Origin: Hyphomonadaceae bacterium
GTDB lineage: Bacteria; Pseudomonadota; Alphaproteobacteria; Caulobacterales; Aquidulcibacteraceae
Reading direction: 5' to 3'
DNA length: 64,000 bases
NCBI GenBank assembly: GCA_019753105.1
Contig: JAIELJ010000003.1
Coordinates: 434,001-498,000, forward strand
Within the stretch, counting starts at the first letter, position 1, and the number at the start of each line of letters is the position of its first letter. Below, piece by piece: positions 56,599-64,000 of the stretch. Position numbers and translations under genes: made by a program. The notes below the pieces were generated by a model. It was not told the DNA's origin. It did no database searches and was given only the letters and a program-made list of their open reading frames with translations.

Positions 56599-58179
56599 TT
56601 AGCGTTCAGCGACGCGCCGATCGAGCGGCGTGTAGATGGCCGCGTCGCCTGCAGCGAGGCGATCCATTTCCGGCGTCGGCTGGCCGTAGCGTTTGCGGCA
56701 GAGCGTCATGTGCGAGAGCGTGCGCTCGGCATAGTCGCGGCTTTCAGCGCGCGGCAGCATTTCGAGCAGCAAGAGCGGATCGGTGTCCGAAGGCAAGGTC
56801 GCGACCCAGCGCGAGAGCCAGCCCGGACCACCATTGTACGCGGCGAAGACGCGGCCAAGATCGCCGTCATTATGAAACTCAGTCATCAGCCACTGCACGT
56901 AGCTTTGGCCGAGACGCATGTTGAGGCCAGGCTCGAACAACGGCGCTGGAGCGCGGCGATAATTGTGCGAGCGATCCATGTCGCGTGCGGTGGAGGGCAG
57001 CAACTGCATTAAGCCGCGTGCGTTCGACACGCTGACGGCGCGCGGGTTGAAATAGCTCTCTTGACGCACAATCGCGTAGATCAGCGCACGATCGAGCACA
57101 AAGCCGTCTTCCGGCTCGAACGATGTTGAAGGGCAGAAGCCCGCGGCAACATCGCGCCCGCCATACTCTGCTGCGCGCAATTGTGCCGCGGGCGCTTGCA
57201 GCGACATCGCGAGCGAGAGGAAGGCGACGTCATCGTCACGTGAAAGATCGGCGTGCAGGCGGCGCAGTTCGCTTTCGACCTCTGAGAGACGACCCAGCTG
57301 CGCCAGTGCGGCAGCGCGGCGCGCTGCGGGATAGTTTTGCACGAAGCGCTCAAGCGCTTCGCCGCTCATCTCCGGCGGTGTGAAGTTAAGCGGGCTCTCG
57401 CGGCCGAGCTGCGCTTCGGCGAGTTGACCATAGAACGTCCACGGACGCTCAGCGGCGGCTTCAAGATGTTGCGCAACGCCCTGCGGCTCGCCCGCTGCCA
57501 AGCGTGAGCGCGCGGCCCAATAGTGCGCCGCCGCGCGCGCCCAGCCGCCATGATGAGGCCATTGCGCAGACGCTTCGAACTGACGAACCGCTTCGGCATA
57601 ATCGTGCTGCCGATATGCGATCAGGCCGAGTTGCCATTGCGCCTGACCAGAGCGTGGGCCGCCGATCTGCGCGAACGCGAGCGAACGCGCGCCTTCGAAA
57701 TCGCCAGAGCCGATGCGCTCGTTGATGCGCTCGATCGCGACCCGCGCGCTGGCGCTATCGCCAGAGATCGGCGGCGGTGTTCCGGGCAGTGCACGCCCGC
57801 GCCCTGCAAGCGGCGAGGGCGCACGTGTGCCGTTGCGGCGCGCGCGCCGCGAGCGCGAGTCCATCGCGCGCTCGTAAATGTCGCTGGCCATGCCGTATTC
57901 GGGGTAAGACTGCAGCCAGCTGACGTATTCGCCCCAGCCACCGCCATATCCACGTGAGAGCAGCATGCGACCGCGCACGACGCCGTGCAGCACGTCGTCC
58001 TCGGTACGCGCGAGCGCTGCGGTGACGCCCCGCCAGTTGCCGGCCTCGATGGCGTTGAAGGCGTCGCGATAGGCGGCCTCGTCATGTTCGTTCAGCGCGA
58101 TGATGCGGCTTTGCGCCTCAGCGGTCATTGGCGCGACGATCGCGGCTACGGTAAGGGCGGCGAGAGCGGTGCGGATCAT
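56599..58179 (-). CDS. Soluble lytic murein transglycosylase (Slt family)
   Basis: A 526-residue periplasmic enzyme that cuts peptidoglycan glycan chains. The Sec signal is MIRTALAALTVAAIVAPMTA. A long alpha-superhelical domain (about 25-360, with TPR-like helices such as ALERFVQNYPAARRAAALAQ) leads to the SLT domain (about 365-510). The catalytic glutamate is in YAIVRQESYFNPRAVSVSNA, followed by RGLMQLLPSTARDM and VFAAYNGGPGWLSRWVA. All motifs look intact. It is convergent with the AMIN/TPR gene and may remodel wall near the flagellum, but that is inference. Confidence 0.93.
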   Translation of the reverse strand: MIRTALAALTVAAIVAPMTAEAQSRIIALNEHDEAAYRDAFNAIEAGNWRGVTAALARTEDDVLHGVVRGRMLLSRGYGGGWGEYVSWLQSYPEYGMASDIYERAMDSRSRRARRNGTRAPSPLAGRGRALPGTPPPISGDSASARVAIERINERIGSGDFEGARSLAFAQIGGPRSGQAQWQLGLIAYRQHDYAEAVRQFEASAQWPHHGGWARAAAHYWAARSRLAAGEPQGVAQHLEAAAERPWTFYGQLAEAQLGRESPLNFTPPEMSGEALERFVQNYPAARRAAALAQLGRLSEVESELRRLHADLSRDDDVAFLSLAMSLQAPAAQLRAAEYGGRDVAAGFCPSTSFEPEDGFVLDRALIYAIVRQESYFNPRAVSVSNARGLMQLLPSTARDMDRSHNYRRAPAPLFEPGLNMRLGQSYVQWLMTEFHNDGDLGRVFAAYNGGPGWLSRWVATLPSDTDPLLLLEMLPRAESRDYAERTLSHMTLCRKRYGQPTPEMDRLAAGDAAIYTPLDRRVAER

Positions 58180-58204
58180 CGGGGCCCGTTCGGTTGCTTA
58201 AAGC

Positions 58205-59005
58205 CTAAGTCACCCGCGCGACGCCAAGCTCTTTGAGCCAGGCCTCGGCGAGCAGGAGATCAGTCCAGGCCAGTCGTTTTTGCTGCGGCTGGCGGAGCAG
58301 ATATGCGGGGTGAAGCATGACCATCGCGTTGACGGCGGGTTCCCCCTCCCGGCCATAGCTTAGTCTGCGGCCGCGCAACTTCAGGACCCCATCTGTCCGC
58401 CTGAGCATGGTGTGGGCGGCCGATTTGCCGGCCAAGATCAGCAATTTGGGCTGCAGGATCGCGACGAGCCGCTCGGCAAAGGGAAGGCAGGCCAGGATTT
58501 CGCCATCCGTCGGATCGCGATTGCCCGGCGGACGCCAGTAAATCGTATTTGAAATCAACACGTTGGACTGACGGCTCAAGCCAATCTGATCGAGCATCCT
58601 GTCCAGCATCTGCCCCGAGCGGCCGACGAACGGCTTCCCTTGTTCGTCCTCATCCTTGCCCGGAGCTTCGCCGATGATAAGGACCGGCGCGTCCTCCGGA
58701 CCGTCCGAAAAAACAGTGTTCCGGGCCGTCGCCTTGAGCGCGCAACCATCGAACTTTTCCACTGCCGCCCTGAGTTCGGCCACCGTATTGGCGCTTGCCG
58801 CGAGCGCTCGTGCGCTATCGACCGGCGCGCTGGCGACCTTTTTCAGCCGCGGGGCAGTGATTGGCGCTTCGCGCTTAGGGGCGACAGCGGCCGCTTTTGG
58901 CGCCGCCGCGTAAACCGCTTCCGCCACGTCCATGTCGACGCCCGCCGCCCGCCAGAAGGCGAGCAGGGCGCGTGCGGCGCCGGCTGGATCAAGGTTTGCG
59001 TCCAT
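58205..59005 (-). CDS. Uracil-DNA glycosylase, family 4-like, missing Fe-S cysteines
   Basis: A 266-residue DNA repair enzyme of the uracil-DNA glycosylase superfamily. An extra Ala-rich N-terminal region (about 1-75) precedes the fold. The motif IGEAPGKDEDEQGKPFVGRS (111-130), with the conserved G-E-A-P-G and the GKPFVG loop, fits family 4. The late motif MLHPAYLLR holds H232. In family 4 enzymes four cysteines hold a 4Fe-4S cluster; here only C88 and C173 remain, the others being near D86 and W157. It may thus be a cluster-free relative. It removes uracil from DNA, probably in the cytoplasm. Confidence 0.85.
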   Translation of the reverse strand: MDANLDPAGAARALLAFWRAAGVDMDVAEAVYAAAPKAAAVAPKREAPITAPRLKKVASAPVDSARALAASANTVAELRAAVEKFDGCALKATARNTVFSDGPEDAPVLIIGEAPGKDEDEQGKPFVGRSGQMLDRMLDQIGLSRQSNVLISNTIYWRPPGNRDPTDGEILACLPFAERLVAILQPKLLILAGKSAAHTMLRRTDGVLKLRGRRLSYGREGEPAVNAMVMLHPAYLLRQPQQKRLAWTDLLLAEAWLKELGVARVT

Positions 59006-59112
59006 GGCCCCTCATTGCACGGACTCGGGCGAATCGCCAAAGCGACGCGTCAGCCTTGCGCCTCATCGCATGAGCTTTGATAAACGCCGTCGAACACTAT
59101 GAAAGGAATGCA

Positions 59113-60801
59113 ATGGCCGCAGGTGAAGCCGACGAGGAAATCGAGCGCGACTCTATGGAGTACGATGTCGTGATTGTCGGTGCGGGTCCCGCTGGCCTTT
59201 CGGCTGCGATCCGGCTGAAGCAATTGGCGGCGGATGCGGGCGCTGAGATCAGCGTCGCGGTGCTGGAGAAAGGCGCCGAAGTTGGCGCGCACATTCTCTC
59301 CGGCGCTGTCATTGATCCGGTCGCGCTGAACGATCTCATTCCCGACTGGAAGGAAAAGGGCGCGCCGCTCGAGACACCCGTGACGAAGGACGAGTTCAAG
59401 ATCCTCGGTCCCGCTGGCGCCGCTGCGTTGCCAATGTTCCTGATGCCGCCGCTGTTCGACAATCACGGCAACTACATCGCTTCGCTCTCGAACTTCACCA
59501 AATGGTTGGGCGGCCAAGCCGAAGCGCTGGGTGTCGAAATCTATCCCGGTATGGCTGCTTCCGCGCCCGTCTTTAACGAACACGGCGCGCTCAAGGGCGT
59601 TGTCGCGGGTGTGTTCGGCATCGCCAAGGATGGCGAGAAAAAGGGCGATTTTCAGCCGGGCATGGAATTGCACGGCAAGTATGTCTTCATCGCCGAAGGT
59701 GTGCGTGGCTCGCTCGCGAAAGTGCTGCAAGCCAAATACGATCTCTGCACCGAGAGCGATCCGCAGAAGTTCGGCATCGGCATCAAGGAATTGTGGGAGG
59801 TGCCGAAGGAGCAGCACAAGCCGGGCCTTGTGGTGCACACGGTCGGTTGGCCGCTCGATGATCGCGAAGGCGGCGGCTCGTTCCTTTATCATTGGGGCGA
59901 GCGTTATGTGTCGGTCGGCTATGTCGTTCACCTGAACTACAAGAACCCGTACCTCTCGCCGTTCGACGTGTTCCAGCAGCACAAGCTGCATCCCGAAATT
60001 CGTCAGCACATCGAAGGCGGCAAACGCGTCGCCTACGGCGCGCGCGCGATCACCGAAGGCGGCTTCCAATCGGTGCCGCGTCTGGCGTTCCCCGGCGGCG
60101 CGCTGATCGGTTGTTCCGCGGGCTTCGTCAACGTCCCCCGCATCAAGGGCAGCCACAACGCTATGGCGTCCGGCATGCTCGCGGCGGAAGCGGCGTTCGA
60201 AGCGATCCAAGCGGGCCGTCAGGGCGATACGCTGGAAAGCTATGACGAGGCCTATCGCGAGAGCCGCATCTGGAAAGACCTCTACGGCGTGCGCAACGCC
60301 AAGCCCTTGCTCTCCAAGCTCGGCACGTTCTGGGGTGGCGTCGTTGGCATGTTCGATATGTGGACGACGACTCTGCTCGGCGGCTTTTCGTTCCTCGGCA
60401 CACTCAAGCACGACAAGGCAGACTACGAAGCGCTTGAGAAGGCGAATAAGCACAAGCCGATCGCCTATCCGAAGCCGGATGGTGTGCTGACCTTCGACAA
60501 GCTCTCGTCGGTCTATCTCTCCAACACCAACCACGAGGAAGACCAGCCGGCCCACCTGACGCTGAAGGACCCCTCGATCCCAATCCGGGTAAACCTCCCC
60601 GAATACGCCGAGCCGGCGACACGATATTGCCCTGCTGGCGTGTACGAAGTGCTTTATGACGAGGCAGGGGCCAATCCGCGCTTTCAGATCAACGCTCAAA
60701 ACTGCGTTCACTGCAAAACGTGCGATATCAAGGACCCAAGTCAGAATATAAACTGGGTAACGCCAGAAGGCGGTGGCGGACCCAATTACGCCAACATGTA
60801 G
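59113..60801 (+). CDS. Electron transfer flavoprotein-ubiquinone oxidoreductase
   Basis: A 562-residue flavo-iron-sulfur enzyme that passes electrons from ETF to ubiquinone at the inner membrane. The FAD loop VVIVGAGPAGLSAAIRLKQL (about 19-38), the later PRLAFPGGALIGCSAGFVNV with IKGSHNAMASGMLAAE, and the C-terminal 4Fe-4S motifs CPAGVYE and INAQNCVHCKTCDIKDPSQN are all present. The length is normal. ATG 59113 has AAAGGA about seven bases upstream. It serves fatty-acid and amino-acid oxidation. It is divergent from the glycosylase gene and a TPR gene follows on the same strand. Confidence 0.95.
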   Translation: MAAGEADEEIERDSMEYDVVIVGAGPAGLSAAIRLKQLAADAGAEISVAVLEKGAEVGAHILSGAVIDPVALNDLIPDWKEKGAPLETPVTKDEFKILGPAGAAALPMFLMPPLFDNHGNYIASLSNFTKWLGGQAEALGVEIYPGMAASAPVFNEHGALKGVVAGVFGIAKDGEKKGDFQPGMELHGKYVFIAEGVRGSLAKVLQAKYDLCTESDPQKFGIGIKELWEVPKEQHKPGLVVHTVGWPLDDREGGGSFLYHWGERYVSVGYVVHLNYKNPYLSPFDVFQQHKLHPEIRQHIEGGKRVAYGARAITEGGFQSVPRLAFPGGALIGCSAGFVNVPRIKGSHNAMASGMLAAEAAFEAIQAGRQGDTLESYDEAYRESRIWKDLYGVRNAKPLLSKLGTFWGGVVGMFDMWTTTLLGGFSFLGTLKHDKADYEALEKANKHKPIAYPKPDGVLTFDKLSSVYLSNTNHEEDQPAHLTLKDPSIPIRVNLPEYAEPATRYCPAGVYEVLYDEAGANPRFQINAQNCVHCKTCDIKDPSQNINWVTPEGGGGPNYANM

Positions 60802-60840
60802 CTGCGCGTCCCGCAAGCAATGCGGGAGAAAGGGACAAGA

Positions 60841-62787
60841 ATGATGCGTTGGGCATTTCTCGCGGCAAGCGTCGCACTGAGCGCGCTGGCGCCAGCATAC
60901 GCGCAAGACAACAAACCCGCGGGCGCCGAACCCGCCGCGCAACGCGATGCAGTGGTGCAGCCGGTTGTCGAGACTGGCACGCCGCCGGCCTCCGATCTGA
61001 TCGTGACCTCACCGCCAAACGCCGATCCGGCGCGCACATACGCCGATGCCGAAGCCGCGCTTGTGCAAGCTGATATCGACTATCTCATCCGCGAAGCGCG
61101 CCGTTCGCTCGCCAACAATTCGGCTCAAGAGCAAGTCGCGCTCTGGACGTTCGCAGTGTTCGCCGATGATTTCGCCGCCGGTCGCTATACCGAAGCGCGC
61201 GCGACGCTTTCGAACGCGCCAGGCGGTCTGCGTGGCGGCTTGGCGAACATGCTTGAGCCGTTCTTGTTTGCGGCAGAGGGGCAGGTCGATCGCGGCGTAG
61301 AACGCGTCGGCGCCGGCAATGAGCTTCCGCAACCGCTGCCGGATGTCGCGCGCGCGCTGGTGTTTGAATCTGCTGGCCGCTTGAACGAAGCCGCCGCTGT
61401 CTATGCTCAGATGATCGAAGGCCTCGATCTCACGCCGCCGCCGGACGCCGAACCGCGCAACCTCGAAGAGTTCGAACGCGCTCTCAACGCCGCGCGCATC
61501 ACGCACTCGGTTTATCGCGCAGCTCTGGTTTTCCATCGCCTCGGGCGCACCGAAGAAGCGCGCCGCTACTACAATGTCGTGATGGAGTTCGCGCCGCGCT
61601 CTGAGGACGTTCAGCAGAATCTTCGCCGTCTCGATGCCGGCCAGCAGCCGTTCGAGCCTGCGCTTACGCCGCGCACAGCGGCCGGCCGTTGGATGATCTT
61701 CCTCTCGGAATTCGTCACCCAAGCCGAAATGCTAGCGGGCGTGATGTCTTCGCAGGATCCAACGCCTGGCCTCGCTTCGGTGTCGGGCACCGCGTTGCTG
61801 CAAATCGGCTTGTTGCTGGCGCCAGACGCCAGCGATTGGCGCCTATACGCGGCACAGCAATTGGTCAATGCAAACGGCAATGACGGGGCCGAGCGCATTC
61901 TTGCGCTCATGCCGGCCGACGATGTGTTTGCGCCGGACTCCGACATTTTGCGCGCTGGCATTCTGATCCGCCGTGACGACGATGCGGGGGCTGTTGCCGC
62001 GGCAGAACGTGCGGCAGCTCGCGCCGGCGAGCGTTGGACTATGGTTGCGGCTGCTGCCGACATTTTTCGTCAAGCCAACCGCCCCACTGAAGCGATCGCG
62101 ACATACGATCGCGCCCTCGCGATGGTGACTGACGCTGAGGATCGCGCCGACATTTTGAGCTATCGCGCCTACGCCAATCGTTTCAACGGCAACATGAACG
62201 CCGCCATCGCTGACATGCGTCAGGCGCTGGAGATCGATCAGAGCGTCGATACGCGCTTCGTCTATGTCTCAATCTTGATGGACGGCGACGCCGGTGCGTG
62301 GCGCGACGGCATCCAGGTTGCCCGCGGCCTCTTCGCTGAGCAGCCGGATTCGGTTCTGCGCTTGAACGCGCTGGGTTATGCGCTCATCCGACGCCCTGAA
62401 GGCTTGGAAGAGGGCTACCGCCTGCTGTGGCGCGGCTTCAATTTCGGCCAGCAGAATTATGCTGTCGTCGATAGTTTGGGCTGGGCCTATTATCTCTACG
62501 GCCATTTCGACGAAGCGCGCGCGCTTATCGAACGCGCAAATAGCCTGAACGTCGAAGAGCCGAACGCGGAAATTCTCGACCACTTGGGCGACGTCTATTG
62601 GCGCCTCAATCGCCGTGACGATGCACGCACGCAGTGGCGCGCAGCGCTCGCCGCCGATCCGGACGCCATTCGCCGCCGCTCGCTGGAGCAGAAGCTGTCG
62701 CGTGGATTGACTGAACCCGCGCCGCGCCGCCGCGAACTGCCGCAAGTCGATCTTCCGGATCGGCCGGCCCAGCAGGACGATTTGTGA
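60841..62787 (+). CDS. TPR-repeat periplasmic protein
   Basis: A 648-residue exported protein with a Sec signal (MMRWAFLAASVALSALAPAYAQ, cleavage after AYA). Most of it (about 90-610) is TPR-like helical repeats. The last repeats (about 515-605) match the well-conserved alphaproteobacterial pattern LNALGYALIRRPEGLEEGYR, AVVDSLGWAYYLYGHFDEAR and ILDHLGDVYWRLNRRDDART. The C-terminal tail is basic and Pro-rich. ATG 60841 was taken because it follows AAAGGGACA; ATG 60844 is also possible. It overlaps the next TPR lipoprotein gene by four bases (GTGA), so the two are likely a functional pair. A hairpin TCCCGC/GCGGGA lies 40-14 bases before its start. Confidence 0.78.
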   Translation: MMRWAFLAASVALSALAPAYAQDNKPAGAEPAAQRDAVVQPVVETGTPPASDLIVTSPPNADPARTYADAEAALVQADIDYLIREARRSLANNSAQEQVALWTFAVFADDFAAGRYTEARATLSNAPGGLRGGLANMLEPFLFAAEGQVDRGVERVGAGNELPQPLPDVARALVFESAGRLNEAAAVYAQMIEGLDLTPPPDAEPRNLEEFERALNAARITHSVYRAALVFHRLGRTEEARRYYNVVMEFAPRSEDVQQNLRRLDAGQQPFEPALTPRTAAGRWMIFLSEFVTQAEMLAGVMSSQDPTPGLASVSGTALLQIGLLLAPDASDWRLYAAQQLVNANGNDGAERILALMPADDVFAPDSDILRAGILIRRDDDAGAVAAAERAAARAGERWTMVAAAADIFRQANRPTEAIATYDRALAMVTDAEDRADILSYRAYANRFNGNMNAAIADMRQALEIDQSVDTRFVYVSILMDGDAGAWRDGIQVARGLFAEQPDSVLRLNALGYALIRRPEGLEEGYRLLWRGFNFGQQNYAVVDSLGWAYYLYGHFDEARALIERANSLNVEEPNAEILDHLGDVYWRLNRRDDARTQWRAALAADPDAIRRRSLEQKLSRGLTEPAPRRRELPQVDLPDRPAQQDDL

Positions 62788-64000
62788 TCAGCCGCGCGCG
62801 GCTTTTTGGTCTTCTCGGCGGGCTCTGTCTCGGCGCGTGCGCAAGCGCGTCGGTAGCGCCCGCGCCAAGCTCGCAAAGCTACGCCGATCATCTGGTCGGC
62901 CGCCTCGCAAATCTGCGGCAGGATCATGAAGCTGCCGCTGACCGCTACTTCTCGGCGCTCGCGCGCGATCCGGGCAATGAGACATTGCTCGAAGGCGCTG
63001 CCAGCGCATCGTTGGCGGCGGGTGACATTGACGGCGCACGTCGTGCTGCCCGCATTGCGCCGCGAGACGGCGCGCCGCCGACGATTGAGCTCATTCGTGC
63101 TGCTGACGCGCTAGCCGGCGGGCGCGCACAGCAGGCGGGCGCCGCTCTTGATCGTGTCGCCGGGCGTTCCTCGCAAGGCTTGATGGTGCGCGTCATGCGT
63201 GTCTGGACGGAAAGTGGCGCAGGCGTGGATCGGGCGATCGCCGATCTTGCGCCGTACTCCGCCATTCGTCCCTACGGCGCTTTGTTTGCTTATCAACAAG
63301 CACTGGCGTTCGATTTTGCCGGCCGCAATGAAGAGGCGTTGTCGCGTTATGCAGAAGCATCGGTTGGCGGGATGTTTTTGCCGCCGGCGATCGAGCGCCA
63401 CGCGGATCTCTTGGCGCGCACCGGCGCTCGCGAGGATGCGCGCGCGCTACTGACGACGGAAGCAAATAGAAGCAATCCCGCGCTGCTTGCCGCCGCGGCG
63501 CGCAGCAGCAATGGCGGAGCATTGGCAAGCGCTACATTGACGCCAGCGCGTGGCGCGGCGATCGGTCTTTATGGCTTGGCGGCGCTCTTTGCTGAAGAGA
63601 ACGACCCGGCGACAGCGCTCGAAGCGTTGACACTTTCGCTCATGCTTGATCCGCAGTTTGATGCGGCGCGCCTTCTGTTCGCGCAGACGCAGGCGGATCA
63701 GCAACAGCCCGACATCGCAAACCGCGCGCTTGCGCGCGTGCCGCCAACGTCTCCCTACGCGGCATCAGCGCGTGTCCAACAGGCGTGGATTTTGTTTGAT
63801 GCTGGCCGGGAAGAAGAGGCGCTCACGCTGGTGCAAAGTGCGGTCGCAGGCGGCGATCTGCGCGCTCGGCGTACGTTAGCCGATATGTATCGCAACCAAC
63901 GCCGTTTCAGCGAAGCGGAAGCGATCTACAGCGATATGATTGCTGATCAGCCGAGTGAGTGGCGGCTCTACTTTGCGCGCGGCGCAGCGCGCGATCAACT
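62784..64000 (+). CDS. TPR-repeat lipoprotein, cut by the window edge
   Basis: A partial protein (about 405 codons seen, with no stop before 64000). It begins at GTG 62784, overlapping the previous TPR gene's stop. The signal ISRARLFGLLGGLCLGACAS has the lipobox LGAC (Cys near residue 19), so it is a lipoprotein. What follows is Ala-rich helical repeats such as YADHLVGRLANLRQDHEAAA, DRYFSALARDPGNETLLEGA and EALTLSLMLDPQFDAARLLF, which read as TPR-like. The frame was read without interruption to the window end. Pairing with the upstream TPR protein suggests an envelope complex, but no function is known. Confidence 0.8.
   Translation, partial: MISRARLFGLLGGLCLGACASASVAPAPSSQSYADHLVGRLANLRQDHEAAADRYFSALARDPGNETLLEGAASASLAAGDIDGARRAARIAPRDGAPPTIELIRAADALAGGRAQQAGAALDRVAGRSSQGLMVRVMRVWTESGAGVDRAIADLAPYSAIRPYGALFAYQQALAFDFAGRNEEALSRYAEASVGGMFLPPAIERHADLLARTGAREDARALLTTEANRSNPALLAAAARSSNGGALASATLTPARGAAIGLYGLAALFAEENDPATALEALTLSLMLDPQFDAARLLFAQTQADQQQPDIANRALARVPPTSPYAASARVQQAWILFDAGREEEALTLVQSAVAGGDLRARRTLADMYRNQRRFSEAEAIYSDMIADQPSEWRLYFARGAARDQ

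Overview
The window is about 64 kb of GC-rich chromosome from an alphaproteobacterium, most likely a member of the Caulobacterales near the Hyphomonadaceae. This is inferred from gene content: FlbT and FlaF beside the flagellin gene, FliX divergent from flgI-cheL-flbY, a DksA-type protein without most of its zinc cysteines, and sites matching the CtrA consensus TTAA-N7-TTAA near motility genes. There is no 16S rRNA gene to confirm it, and no phage or insertion sequence was seen.

Layout. 1-3 kb: a MlaE/MlaF/MlaD-type lipid transport operon with an auxiliary lipoprotein. 3-14 kb: a mosaic of small or lineage-specific genes. It includes two paralogous membrane-anchored coiled-coil proteins (2977-4815 and 12163-13842), a PadR/HAAS-domain pair, a tandem pair of 30-codon secreted-peptide genes (7523-7744), a small secreted lysozyme-like protein, a disrupted small gene and degenerate intergenic repeats. 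9-23 kb: signalling genes, namely two single-domain receivers, an HWE/HisKA_2-type kinase, a hybrid kinase whose frame is broken by a 14-bp tandem duplication, and two GGDEF-EAL proteins, followed by an autotransporter. 26.8-36 kb: tRNA-Lys(CUU) and a run of housekeeping and envelope genes (NnrU-like, Hpt, thioesterase, DUF4282, SDR, NUDIX, TIR-like membrane protein, serine-hydrolase-like protein, lipocalin, LapA-like, DegP-like, vWA/MoxR pair).

37-56.6 kb is mainly flagellar. flbT-flaF lead into a flagellin gene, a small FlaG-like gene and a short divergent flagellin-like gene. Next come flgI-cheL-flbY opposite fliX, dksA, three non-flagellar genes, then flgF-flgG-flgA-flgH on the minus strand and fliL-fliM-DUF6468-motE-AMIN/TPR on the plus strand. 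By family knowledge these encode the rod, the P- and L-rings, the C-ring switch, motor control and flagellin expression control. 56.6-64 kb holds a soluble lytic transglycosylase, a family-4-like uracil-DNA glycosylase, ETF-ubiquinone oxidoreductase and two coupled TPR envelope proteins, the last cut by the window edge.

The best leads for something undescribed are the tandem secreted decapeptide genes with their hairpin leader and terminator, the 14-bp repeat that switches a hybrid kinase out of frame, the two coiled-coil paralogues, the TIR-like membrane protein and the CtrA-box-preceded flagellin-like gene. All assignments rest on reading the sequence; no database search was run.
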